NCBI RefSeq assembly: GCF_007860185.1
Contig: NZ_SJPY01000004.1
Coordinates: 124,001-188,000, forward strand
Origin: Novipirellula aureliae
GTDB lineage: Bacteria; Planctomycetota; Planctomycetia; Pirellulales; Pirellulaceae
Direction: 5' to 3'
Length of the DNA stretch: 64,000 nt
The position numbers and the translations under genes were made by a program. The notes below the pieces were generated by a model. It was given only the letters and a program-made list of their open reading frames with translations, had not been told where the DNA came from and made no database searches. Each line of letters opens with the position of its first letter. Position 1 is the stretch's first letter. This document shows positions 26,747-35,529 of the stretch, one piece after another.

Positions 26747-26786
26747 AAAACGCTCGCTGGGGGCGTGCCCCGCAGCGAGCCGTTTT
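26747..26786 (-). terminator. Bidirectional-looking terminator hairpin between PEP-CTERM copy B and giant A
   Basis: AAAACGCTCGCTGGGGGC, a short loop and GCCCCGCAGCGAGCCGTTTT form a long stem with two small bulges and A/U ends. It lies 33 bases after the stop of the gene at 26819 and 117 bases before the next start, so it probably ends the upstream transcript and gives the giant gene its own promoter. The U-run is short. Confidence 0.65.
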
Positions 26787-26818
26787 GATAATCAACATTG
26801 GGTCAAAGTCAGTGACGC

Positions 26819-27460
26819 TTAGGCGTTTCTGCGACGACGGCGAATGGCTGCACCACAACCAACCAATCCGAGCGACGCCAAACCAGCCAAGCTGGTTGGC
26901 GATGGGACGGGGGCCACGCTGATCGTTCCCGTAAAATCTCCGGTCGCCAAACTGGATCCACCTCCGAACAGGCCAAAAATCGGGTTTTGTCCGGTCAAGC
27001 TCTCTGTGTCAAGCGTAACATTGAGCGAGTCGCCAGCCATTAAACCAGAAGTATCAACGGTGAAACGAAACAGCTCGCTGCCGTTCAGTGTGACGGAGTT
27101 GGCATTGGTAGCAAATAGTGTCCAATCTGCACCTACCAAGCCTGCCGTAGGCCCAGCCGCTAAACCTCCACCATCACCCAAGAATGGGTCAAAAGCAGGG
27201 CTCTGACCGAAGATGCCTTGGCTGTTGTCCACATTGGTGATGAACGCATTGACGTTTCCGGCAAACGCTGCAGCCGGATCGTCACCAACCGCAATAAACG
27301 TTGCGAACGACGTAACTTGATCACCACCACTTCCGTATACGATCATATCGACGCTGGTAGTTCCTTCCGTGATGTTTACATCACCGACATTCAATACCGC
27401 GGCGTGTGCTGGAACGACCAACACCGCGAGGGCAATCGCGAAACTGTACACAAATCTCAT
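26819..27460 (-). CDS. PEP-CTERM protein with ITEGTTS module (copy B)
   Basis: The start is ATG 27460, with GGAG nine bases upstream. The signal peptide (MRFVYSFAIALAVLVVPAHA) is followed by the same domain as copy A: DVNITEGTTSVDMIVYGSGG, SPAFDPFLGDG, DWTLFATN, LNGSELFRFTVDTSGL, LTGQNPIFGLFGGGS and GDFTGTI. The tail is VPSPTSLAG, a hydrophobic helix and IRRRRRNA, with Ser in place of the Glu of VPEP. DNA identity with copy A is near 80% over the middle by eye. It follows giant gene B by about 110 bases, mirroring the order of giant A and copy A. Confidence 0.9.
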   Translation of the reverse strand: MRFVYSFAIALAVLVVPAHAAVLNVGDVNITEGTTSVDMIVYGSGGDQVTSFATFIAVGDDPAAAFAGNVNAFITNVDNSQGIFGQSPAFDPFLGDGGGLAAGPTAGLVGADWTLFATNANSVTLNGSELFRFTVDTSGLMAGDSLNVTLDTESLTGQNPIFGLFGGGSSLATGDFTGTISVAPVPSPTSLAGLASLGLVGCGAAIRRRRRNA

Positions 27461-27492
27461 TTCAACATTCTCCAAATACGCGTTCTAAGTTG

Positions 27493-27521
27493 ACGCCCAC
27501 CGGCGACGCGCCAGTGGGCGT
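27493..27521 (-). other. Strong stem-loop between giant B and PEP-CTERM copy B
   Basis: Read on the minus strand, ACGCCCACTGGCG, a CGT loop and CGCCGGTGGGCGT form a 13-base stem with one T-G wobble. It lies 46 bases after the giant gene's stop and 33 bases before the next start, just ahead of the ribosome site. There is no U-run after it. It could be an RNA-processing or stability element that sets the ratio of the two products. Confidence 0.6.
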
Positions 27522-27567
27522 AAAAACACTTCTTCTAACTTCTCCGAACTAAGACTTCCGAGAAGAT

Positions 27568-30500
27568 TTAAAACAAAAGGTCCGACGACGAATACTGTGC
27601 GAACAATGCGTCTGCAGCCGCTTCTGGCTCGTCTGTATCCTGAGCTTGATTGGCAATGAGATCGACGAGGCCCAAGAAGGACCCATTTGCCATTGCCGAA
27701 GGAGCACTAATCATTTTTAAGGCGCTGATGAAGTTCGTCGAATTTGCGCGAGCGATATCGGAGTCCAAGGAATTCACGAAACGGTCCTTATTGATGTCAT
27801 AAGCATCATCGACCAGAGCTGCGTTTAAGAAATTCCTTGGATTGGCGCGAATCGTATCCGCGTCCAACGCATTGACGAATGCACTGCCGGTGTCATTCAA
27901 AGAATCACCGACCGCGTTACCCCAATAGTGGATGTCCGCCGCAGCGAGTCCAGTGTTGGCATTGTTGAGCACCGTGACTTGAAGCCATTCTTTTTCAATC
28001 GCGTTGTCGGCCCACTTAATGACAACCCGATCGGAACCACCCTCACCGCCACCCACAATGTGAGTCACACTGGTCGGCGCCGTTGCTAGGGCCCACGTTG
28101 ATGGGGTGTTGCTATTTCCGACTCGGAACTCAAAGTCGTTCACGGTCAAGGTGCCAGCCGGATTGTCGATATCCACCATGATGCCGTTAATGCCGCGGTT
28201 ATATGCGGTATAGTTGTCACGCGTTGCGGTTTGCCCCTGTAGGAGAGCCGATTTTCCGGTGTCGATCGCAGCATCGTCATTTGGGCCATCGTTGTTGGCT
28301 CCGTTGCCGTCGAAGAACGACTTGTCGTAGAAAATGTGGCGACCTGCGATGGACGCGGAAACCGTTGCGTCATTCGTGGCACCGGGGGTCGGTGCTTGAA
28401 TGGCGAAGCCGCTGGCGATCAGGCCGTTGGGGACTCGTGAGACCGAATCCGCGTCACTGGTACCGTTTGCCGACTCATCGTACTGGACGGTTTCACCAAG
28501 GGCGGTAAGCAATGCGGCGTCGTCGGCGTCGTTGGTACCATAGACGACGGCATCACGCAGATTCGTGGTCGATGCCGGTGTCGCGGTTGCGAAGACGGTG
28601 TTGAACGCGGTGGCATCACCGGTATACAGGGCGACTGCGTCGGGACCATTCTGGACGCCGTTGGTGGTAAACTCGACCATATCAACATTCGGCACCGAAG
28701 CACTGCCGATCACGAAGTAGCCATCCGCAGGGATCACTTGACCATCGAGGTCGATCGCGTCGTAGGCACCATCGTTGCTGCCGTTGTAGAGCACCAAGAC
28801 CAAACCATCGAGCGACGTGCCCGCAGGACCATATAACTCGATAAACTCATCAGCATCCGTACCGACGGTATCGGAGTCGACTTCGTTGATCACGATGTCC
28901 GCGGTCGTGGCGTTGACACCCGTGCCACTGATTGCGAAGTCATAAGCACCCTCGTCAGCATCGTCGCTGGTGATGTTCACCATCGCGTTGCGAACGCCAG
29001 TGGCACTCGGATCAAAGTCAACTTCGAACGAGAAGTTGTCGCCTGGTGCGATTACGACCGGTCCGCTAAAGGCGGGATCGACGGCGAAGTCGCCTGCGTT
29101 AACTCCGGTGATACTGATAGCCGAGACCGTCAAGTCGGCGGTTCCATCGTTGGAAATAAAGTATCGCTCGGTCTCGGTACCGACGGCGACGTCGGAGACA
29201 CCGAACTGAGTACTATCAGCCACGTCTGGGGTCGTATCGCCATCAACGATCTCGATGAAGTTACTCTCGACAGTGATCTCTGGGACGAGTGCAGCTGTCG
29301 CAATGCCGGTAATCGCGAAATCGTAGGGATTCTCGTTCGAGTCGGTGTTGGCAATTTTAATCGTCGCCGCCTTCGTTCCCGCCGTAGTTGGATTGAAGGA
29401 GACATCGAAGCTAACCGAACCCCCGGAGGCGATTGTGACCGGTAAGCCGAGGCTACCGGTGATTGCGAAGTCGGCGGCGTCGACGCCCGTGATGCTGATC
29501 GCGGTCACGTCCAAAGATGCACTACCTTCGTTTTCAATCGTGAAGGTCTTAGTGATCGGCGAGCCAATTACGATGGCACCAAAGTCGGTACCGTCGGCGG
29601 TCGATGGAGTCGCATCGCCGTCAGCAATGTTTATTGTTGCACCGGTGAGATTGATTTCAGGCGAAGGAGCACTGTTAACCGCTCCAGGGGTACCGAAATC
29701 AGGCCCCGCACCAATGGTTGCCGAAGAAGCTTGCCAATTCAGAAAATCGTCGTTACCGACTTCGGGATCTACCGTAGCGAGTACCGATGGCAACAGCTCG
29801 AGCGAAGCTCCGGTGACATCGGGGAAGTCCGCGTCGGTGTACACCACGCGATCGATTTCGTTTCCGGCCGCATCCGTCAGGATCACTTCATCGTCACCAT
29901 TGGCAAGCTCGAAGCTCAATCCGTCGTATTGGTAGTCGACATTGACTCCGCCATTGGTCGCGAAGTCAGCGTTTCGACCGAGCACCAAATATCCGCCCGC
30001 GGGAACGTTTAACGATCCGCCGTTCGCAATCACGACGGAATCGCTTCCGTCATCGGAAAGGGTCCAGCCATTGATGTCGATCGTCGAAGCGGTGGTGTTA
30101 TAGACCTCGAAGTATTCACCATCGGCATCACCAACTGCATTTGGGTCTTTCATGATTTCGTTGACCACGATGTCGCCGACGTTGTAGCCGACTGCGACCT
30201 CGTTATCGAAAATGCTGATCGTGGCCGACGCACCGCTAATCGTCGCCGTACCCGACGTGACGCTATCAAGTGTGACGATCAAGTCTTCCGTACCTTCAAA
30301 GATCGCATCGTCGATCACGAACACATCAATGTCTGCTGAAGTGCTGTTCATCGGAATCGTCACACTGCCCGACAAAGCGGTGAAGTCACCGGGGGCTGCC
30401 GCGTCACCACTAACGGTATAGCTGATGATCGTGTCGGTTGCACTGACGCCCGACTGAGTCACGGTGAACCGACCGTTGACAGGACCCGTTTCGTTACCAT

Positions 30501-33500
30501 CGGCACCTGCAGCGATGCTAACCGAAGCCGCACCGGCAACAATCGGCGGAACGAACCCAGGTGAACCTTCGTCGGTGACGTCGTAATTCGGACCAGTCGG
30601 GTTGATCGAAACGGGGTCTTGAGCTGGCGACGCCTGCACATCCGACTGCGCCCAACTTGTGCCGACATTGTTGTCAGCAGAAAGGTCGGTCAAGTAAATA
30701 CTTGGACCACCTGGATCGGATGGCCAATCGCCACTGTCGGCAAAGTCGACTACGTCAATCTCGTTGCCGCCGACACCATCTAGAAGTTGCAAGACTTCAT
30801 TGCCAATCGCAGGGCCGTTCGCAAGACTACCCCACGGCACGGCGATGACCTGAGCGGATGCGGGAACACCCCATTCGCTTCGGAAGACAGAGCTTGTAAA
30901 TGCGTCACTGTGAACGACGGCGACTTGCCCAGCACTTAGCGTCGTGCCAAGAGGGATCTCGCCCCAGTTATAGGAGTCTTCGTCATCAAACACCCACCCG
31001 CCAATGTTGACGGAGGTCGTCCCCGTATTGACGATTTCGATCCATTCGCCTTCACCAACGTTTTCAATGGTGTTTGGGTTGTACATGATTTCGCTAATCA
31101 CGATGCTTGGCGTTCCGCCGCCAACTTCGTTGTCAGTGATCGCGACGCTCAAATCACCAGCCGTTGTTCCGATTGGGTAATTGGCATCGGTTGACGCGGT
31201 AACTTCGAAGGAAATCAGTCCGGTGTGAGGCCCTTCGTTAGCCGCATCATCCACGGCGTCGATGTTGACCGAAATCGGAGTCGCCGAGGCGTTGAAGACG
31301 ACGTTGGTGGCAACACCAGCACCGTTGCCGAGATCAAGCTGCGCATCCGGTGTGACCGTGACGGTGACAACTCCGGTTGGTGTTGCACCAGCGAGCGAAA
31401 TCAAGATCGAATCACTAGCACCTCCTTCGGCTACTGACGTGCCAGCTCCGGTGGCCGTTACCAAAATTCCGCAAGTGACCGTGTTGGCTGCGTCCGGTGT
31501 GTTGATCGCCGTGCCTGGGTTGGCTGGTAGCGAACCTTGGAACGGGTAGCCAGGAAGTCCGAAGCCTTCGAAGTCGTTTCGAATCCACTCCGATGCCGAG
31601 GTCGTTGCAGTGATGGCATCGGGAATACGCGAAGCACCACTGACACCGAATGTGTCTCCATCGTTAAGTGTCGTGGAAGACAACTGAACCAGACCGAAAG
31701 TGTCGCTAACGTTTTCCGCTGTCGACACCGAATCGCGGACGCTGGCCCAAGGAGCGACCGTGTAGGTGGCTCCCGCGGGAACCGGAACCTGATCAAAATC
31801 GAAGACGCCGTCATCATCGAAATCCAAGTCCGCCGCAACGGAGCCGCTAAAACCTTCTGCCAAGATGATGCTCATGCCATCATACAAAGTGTCAACGAAG
31901 ACGGACGTCGCAAAGCCGCTGGCATTAGCAGTTGTCAAAGCCCCCGTGTCGACAATCTCGCCGGTAGATCCGTCGACCGCGACGATCGTCAGCGAACTAA
32001 GGTTGGCCGAAGGAGTCGAACGGACTTCGACAAAGTCGTACGAGTCCCCTCCTCGATGATTCAAGACAAACTCGTTCAAGAATGTCGCAGGTGCGGCAGT
32101 GTCATTGTCCGCAATATTGGCTGTCACCGATCCGGACAAATTGTTGTAGTCGCCATCGCTGCTGGCCGTTGAGATCGTGATCAAACCGGTGTGAATCGCC
32201 GCTTCAACCGCTACGTCGTCGACCGCGTTGACCGTGACCGTTTGCGGGGCCTTGTCGGTGAAGTTTAAGATGACGGCAACACCCGCACCATTACCAAGGT
32301 CGATCTGGCTGTCAGGCGTTACCGTGACCGTAACGGGTGAAGTTGGATTGGTATTGAAGCCGATCAAAAAGGAATCCGATGAACCCGATTCCGTCACGTC
32401 GGTGGATCCGTCCGTTTGGGTAATCGCCATTCCCGGCGTGCCAGCAACGGCCGCGTTGGGTGCCAAGGGGGTGTTGATCGCATTGCCTGCAACGGTTGTA
32501 AACGTGTCCCCAAAGCTATCAAGCCCATCGCCTGCAAAGTCATTTCTCAGCCAATCCGCTGACGAATTGGTATCGATGCCGTTTGGAATTCGCGACGCAC
32601 CACCGGGATGGAACGTGCTTCCATCGCTCAGCGTTGCAGCCGAAAGCACCGTCGTCGAATACGCTGAGTTGCCGGCATCGCCGTTACTCAATGCGACATC
32701 GTCCAGCAGAGCAGACCAGGGGGTGGTATCCAATGTACCGTCGTCGTCGGTGTCAAGGTCGTCACCGACATTGCCGGTGAACCCTTGGACCAACAAGATC
32801 GATTGATCGGCACCGTTGGTAAACGTGTCCTGTGCCTGAATCCCACCACCGGCGTACTGCAAGCCGTTCGAGTCGGCAGTTCCGAGCGAGAGGGCGTGCT
32901 TGATAACGCCCTCCGTTCCTGAGCCGTCGAGTACGAGCACCGTATAAGCTGACATATCCGCCGATGGAGTGCTCAGGATTTCGATGTACTCGTCGGTGTC
33001 CGTGCTGGTGTGACTGAAGACAAATTCGTTAATCACCGCGGGAATCACGGGTGTATCGTCATCTTGAATCGTACCCGATGCCGATGCCGTTCCAATGATC
33101 GCATTCACAGGACCCGTTAGATCGACGGTGAAGTCTTCGTTTGATTCGGCCAGCGTATCACCAACCACATTCACCGTGACGGTCTTCGTGGCCTCCCCAG
33201 CCAAGAACGACTCAGTGCCTGTCAAAGCCCCCGTGAAGTCCGCCGCGTCGGTGTCGATGTTGTTCACGGTCCAAGTGACGTCCGATGCCCCCGAGGTATC
33301 GCCGCTGCGAGTGATATCAAACGTAAACTGCGTGGCCGGGGCAGTGCCCGAGTCGCCTTCGGGCTTAACGGTATCCGTCGCTGCTATACCAAGAATCGCT
33401 CCACCGCCTGTCGCGTCCCCAGATACGACCATCTGGTCCATCGCAATATCTTCGTCACCGGAGTCGAGCTGAAAGGTGACTCGAATGTCAAGGGTATTAC

Positions 33501-34107
33501 CCAGCCCGGGAATGGGAGCGGTGAAGTTTGCAAAGGTGTCTGTCAGCGCGGTTGAATCTCCCGTGCCGTCGAAATCTGTGTCAAGCAAAGCTTCAGAGTT
33601 GTATGTTGAACCATCGTTCTCGAACCAGATCAAGGGCTCATAGTTGCCGCCGTCAATGGAGTAATCGAAGTGAACGAAATCGGAATTGTCCCAGTCTTGA
33701 TTTGCTCCGTCGGCATCCTCGGCCAAATCAACCGAAAAACTCAAGTTAGTCTGGCCTGAAATGTTGACCTGGTCCATGTTCAACGTTGCAGGAAGGCTAC
33801 CGTCCGCATCGATGTCCATGGCAGTGAAATACCCAGTGCCTGTTTGCCCGGTGACGTTGTAGTAACTCCCAATGGAATTTGTAGGGATTTGCGTAAAGAA
33901 GTCGCCGCCGCCGTCTGAGAATTCGGCCTGGTTGGTACTATACCCATCACCCTGAGTTTCGAAGTCGACCGACCCCAGTACGGCCATCAGTCGTCGGCCT
34001 TCCAAGTTCTCCAACATCACCTTGCGATTGTTCCGCACCGCAATGCTGCGACGGCGTTTCTTGTTCTTTTTCTTCTGAGACGTGAAGATTGAATCTAGTA
34101 GTTTCAT
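27568..34107 (-). CDS. Giant secreted multidomain protein B: Calx-beta, lamin-tail, choice-of-anchor D, dockerin
   Basis: I place the start at ATG 34107 (GGAG six bases upstream), giving 2179 residues; an open frame extends 27 codons further upstream. The N-terminus is very basic (QKKKNKKRRRS) and then has MLENLEGRRLMA, the LEPR-XLL-like motif. Domains in order are a choice-of-anchor-like beta domain, a Calx-beta domain (about 255-375), and alternating lamin-tail-like (FVFSHTSTDTDEYIEI, VISEIMYNPN, IVVNEIMKDPNA) and Calx-beta-like repeats. Next are two choice-of-anchor D domains (GTDFGAIVIGSPITKTFTIE and STQFGVSDV), a last lamin-tail domain (VINEVDSDT), then the anchor/dockerin module shared with giant A. 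No enzyme motif is evident, so it is probably a structural or adhesive surface protein. Confidence 0.9.
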   Translation of the reverse strand: MKLLDSIFTSQKKKNKKRRRSIAVRNNRKVMLENLEGRRLMAVLGSVDFETQGDGYSTNQAEFSDGGGDFFTQIPTNSIGSYYNVTGQTGTGYFTAMDIDADGSLPATLNMDQVNISGQTNLSFSVDLAEDADGANQDWDNSDFVHFDYSIDGGNYEPLIWFENDGSTYNSEALLDTDFDGTGDSTALTDTFANFTAPIPGLGNTLDIRVTFQLDSGDEDIAMDQMVVSGDATGGGAILGIAATDTVKPEGDSGTAPATQFTFDITRSGDTSGASDVTWTVNNIDTDAADFTGALTGTESFLAGEATKTVTVNVVGDTLAESNEDFTVDLTGPVNAIIGTASASGTIQDDDTPVIPAVINEFVFSHTSTDTDEYIEILSTPSADMSAYTVLVLDGSGTEGVIKHALSLGTADSNGLQYAGGGIQAQDTFTNGADQSILLVQGFTGNVGDDLDTDDDGTLDTTPWSALLDDVALSNGDAGNSAYSTTVLSAATLSDGSTFHPGGASRIPNGIDTNSSADWLRNDFAGDGLDSFGDTFTTVAGNAINTPLAPNAAVAGTPGMAITQTDGSTDVTESGSSDSFLIGFNTNPTSPVTVTVTPDSQIDLGNGAGVAVILNFTDKAPQTVTVNAVDDVAVEAAIHTGLITISTASSDGDYNNLSGSVTANIADNDTAAPATFLNEFVLNHRGGDSYDFVEVRSTPSANLSSLTIVAVDGSTGEIVDTGALTTANASGFATSVFVDTLYDGMSIILAEGFSGSVAADLDFDDDGVFDFDQVPVPAGATYTVAPWASVRDSVSTAENVSDTFGLVQLSSTTLNDGDTFGVSGASRIPDAITATTSASEWIRNDFEGFGLPGYPFQGSLPANPGTAINTPDAANTVTCGILVTATGAGTSVAEGGASDSILISLAGATPTGVVTVTVTPDAQLDLGNGAGVATNVVFNASATPISVNIDAVDDAANEGPHTGLISFEVTASTDANYPIGTTAGDLSVAITDNEVGGGTPSIVISEIMYNPNTIENVGEGEWIEIVNTGTTSVNIGGWVFDDEDSYNWGEIPLGTTLSAGQVAVVHSDAFTSSVFRSEWGVPASAQVIAVPWGSLANGPAIGNEVLQLLDGVGGNEIDVVDFADSGDWPSDPGGPSIYLTDLSADNNVGTSWAQSDVQASPAQDPVSINPTGPNYDVTDEGSPGFVPPIVAGAASVSIAAGADGNETGPVNGRFTVTQSGVSATDTIISYTVSGDAAAPGDFTALSGSVTIPMNSTSADIDVFVIDDAIFEGTEDLIVTLDSVTSGTATISGASATISIFDNEVAVGYNVGDIVVNEIMKDPNAVGDADGEYFEVYNTTASTIDINGWTLSDDGSDSVVIANGGSLNVPAGGYLVLGRNADFATNGGVNVDYQYDGLSFELANGDDEVILTDAAGNEIDRVVYTDADFPDVTGASLELLPSVLATVDPEVGNDDFLNWQASSATIGAGPDFGTPGAVNSAPSPEINLTGATINIADGDATPSTADGTDFGAIVIGSPITKTFTIENEGSASLDVTAISITGVDAADFAITGSLGLPVTIASGGSVSFDVSFNPTTAGTKAATIKIANTDSNENPYDFAITGIATAALVPEITVESNFIEIVDGDTTPDVADSTQFGVSDVAVGTETERYFISNDGTADLTVSAISITGVNAGDFAVDPAFSGPVVIAPGDNFSFEVDFDPSATGVRNAMVNITSDDADEGAYDFAISGTGVNATTADIVINEVDSDTVGTDADEFIELYGPAGTSLDGLVLVLYNGSNDGAYDAIDLDGQVIPADGYFVIGSASVPNVDMVEFTTNGVQNGPDAVALYTGDATAFNTVFATATPASTTNLRDAVVYGTNDADDAALLTALGETVQYDESANGTSDADSVSRVPNGLIASGFAIQAPTPGATNDATVSASIAGRHIFYDKSFFDGNGANNDGPNDDAAIDTGKSALLQGQTATRDNYTAYNRGINGIMVDIDNPAGTLTVNDFEFRVGNSNTPSTWALATAPTSVTHIVGGGEGGSDRVVIKWADNAIEKEWLQVTVLNNANTGLAAADIHYWGNAVGDSLNDTGSAFVNALDADTIRANPRNFLNAALVDDAYDINKDRFVNSLDSDIARANSTNFISALKMISAPSAMANGSFLGLVDLIANQAQDTDEPEAAADALFAQYSSSDLLF
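27751..28343 (-). repeat. 593-bp repeat, copy in giant protein B
   Basis: This is the partner of 22011-22603 and encodes the segment from HIFYDKSFFDGNGANNDG to the second dockerin motif. The junction is abrupt in the codons just before the first H, where the two proteins have unrelated sequence. After the dockerin the two tails differ: giant B continues with about 40 extra residues, giant A with about 50. Confidence 0.9.
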
Positions 34108-34612
34108 GCTGGCTCCGAAAGGAAAATGGAGAGTGATTGTTCGAATTTGAACGGGCGACGAATTCGGATCGTTGACTTTTTCGATCACGTGTTAGTTGGT
34201 CGCAATCATACGGATTCTGCGACGATGTCCAGCCAAGTTCTAGAGATATTCATGAACTTAACACTTTCTTATTCTTTGTCCCAAAACACCGCGAAAGACA
34301 GCAACAATTCCTTCGCCAAAAGCAACGATGTCTTAACTAAAACTTCAAAAAGGTGTCGCCAGATTGGAACGTCCAGATGGGAGCGATGAGAATCGAACAC
34401 CTGGAAGTGACAGGCGATCAACGCAGATGGGTGAACACAGCCGCTTAAATGGGGCCATACACCTAGTCGCAGTATCGGCATCTGCGAAGAAGTTGTTGGT
34501 TAGGCATTGAATTACTGTGGGCTGCGTCTATAACGGTACTAACGCAACCGACGCGCGATGCTCAACTTATTGCGACAAAGAGATTTGACTGCCGAGTCTA
34601 TATGCCAAACCA
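34108..34612. other. Divergent intergenic region
   Basis: These 505 bases separate the divergent giant gene B and the small monooxygenase-like gene and must contain both promoters. Only short, unlikely frames occur. No repeat, hairpin with U-run or RNA gene was recognised. Confidence 0.4.
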
Positions 34613-34951
34613 ATGATTATTGAACTCACCCATTTGCACGTTCACCCGAATGCGGAAGCTCGCTTTGAGGAAGCGTTTTTGGATGCTGCGGACGTGCTTT
34701 CCAAAGCGGATGGCTATCTCAGGCATTCCCTGCTGAAAAATCACGACGAACAAAACCAGTATCTGTTGGTCGTCCATTGGCAGCGCAAAGAGAACTCAAC
34801 CATCATGTTTAGAGAGTCGGGGCGGTTGAACTCGGTCAAGTCGACTCTGCACCGGTTCTATGAGCTCATGCCTGAAACAAGCTATTATGAAGCCGTGAAC
34901 TTATCGGGATTACCGGTCGAGAAACGCCACGAACCAGATCACGCGGGGTGA
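34613..34951 (+). CDS. Antibiotic biosynthesis monooxygenase (ABM)-like protein
   Basis: The 112-residue product has the ABM ferredoxin-like pattern: an N-terminal strand (MIIELTHLHVHPN), a helix with EEAFLDAADVLSKADGYL, RHSLLKNHDEQNQYLLVVHW, then a final F-YELMPETSYYE segment. Families of this fold include small cofactor-free monooxygenases, haem-degrading enzymes and stress proteins. The substrate cannot be inferred. It stands alone between a giant surface gene and the polysaccharide locus. Confidence 0.75.
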   Translation: MIIELTHLHVHPNAEARFEEAFLDAADVLSKADGYLRHSLLKNHDEQNQYLLVVHWQRKENSTIMFRESGRLNSVKSTLHRFYELMPETSYYEAVNLSGLPVEKRHEPDHAG

Positions 34952-34981
34952 ATGCGCTCATTCTTGAGAAATTTGGCTCAT

Positions 34982-35038
34982 CCCGATGATTCACCGGACT
35001 CAAGACAATCGTCCTCACTTGTTTCGTAATCATCCGGG
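34982..35038. terminator. Possible bidirectional terminator
   Basis: CCCGATGATT (34982-34991) and AATCATCCGGG (35028-35038) are an inverted repeat with one bulged base and a loop of about 36 bases. It lies between the convergent ends of the ABM-like gene and the lipoprotein gene. No U-run follows, so this is a weak call. Confidence 0.3.
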
Positions 35039-35068
35039 CTTAGGTTTCGATGGAGTCGTGCGAAAGCG

Positions 35069-35473
35069 TTAGCGTTCCATACTGCCAAGCCAATCTCTCA
35101 AAGAGGTGTCGTGATCGGATGGCGTCGTTTCATCGGCCGAATCGTTGGCGGGCGGCACGGGATCCCAATCGCTGGAAATGACGAAACCCGACGAGTCAAC
35201 GCCGTATTCATTGAAAGTGGTCGGTGCTCGGCAAACCGCCCCAAAGGACTCGGCGGGTTGCCATTGAGTCGCATGGTACCCGAGAAAGGACCGTGGCTGA
35301 CAAGCATCGTGCTTGTCCGGAGCGACTGTGCTCTTGCGCCACAGCGTCGAGGGGGCGTGAATCGAGCGGCACCCCAACAACAGTGCGGGTAGCAAAAGAA
35401 TCGTTCCCACCACCAGCAACTTGCGAACCGAACGTCCCACCAAGCGATAGCCTGGCAACTCAAATGATTTCAT
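35069..35473 (-). CDS. Putative lipoprotein next to the export gene
   Basis: With the start at ATG 35473 (GGAG six bases upstream) the product has 134 residues. A basic N-terminus and hydrophobic stretch (LLVVGTILLLPALLLGC) end in a lipobox Cys. The remainder is polar, with DSSGFVISSDWDPVPPAN and an acidic C-terminus, and has no recognised domain. It begins 57 bases after the polysaccharide export gene stop, so an accessory role in polysaccharide export is possible. Confidence 0.65.
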   Translation of the reverse strand: MKSFELPGYRLVGRSVRKLLVVGTILLLPALLLGCRSIHAPSTLWRKSTVAPDKHDACQPRSFLGYHATQWQPAESFGAVCRAPTTFNEYGVDSSGFVISSDWDPVPPANDSADETTPSDHDTSLRDWLGSMER

Positions 35474-35529
35474 CTTGGCTCCGATGACACGCAAATGGTA
35501 ATGTTCCCTGAAGCAAATCGACGAGCGTT

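Noticed and set aside
22011-28343. Insertion sequence or other mobile element as cause of the 593-bp repeat
   Set aside because: The repeat lies within coding sequence in the same frame and orientation, has no terminal inverted repeats and carries no transposase.
29345-29935. Long antisense open frames inside the giant genes (also 23722-24441 and 31537-32172)
   Set aside because: They are shadows in GC-skewed, repetitive coding sequence. They lack start signals and domains, and the opposite strand encodes recognisable repeats throughout.
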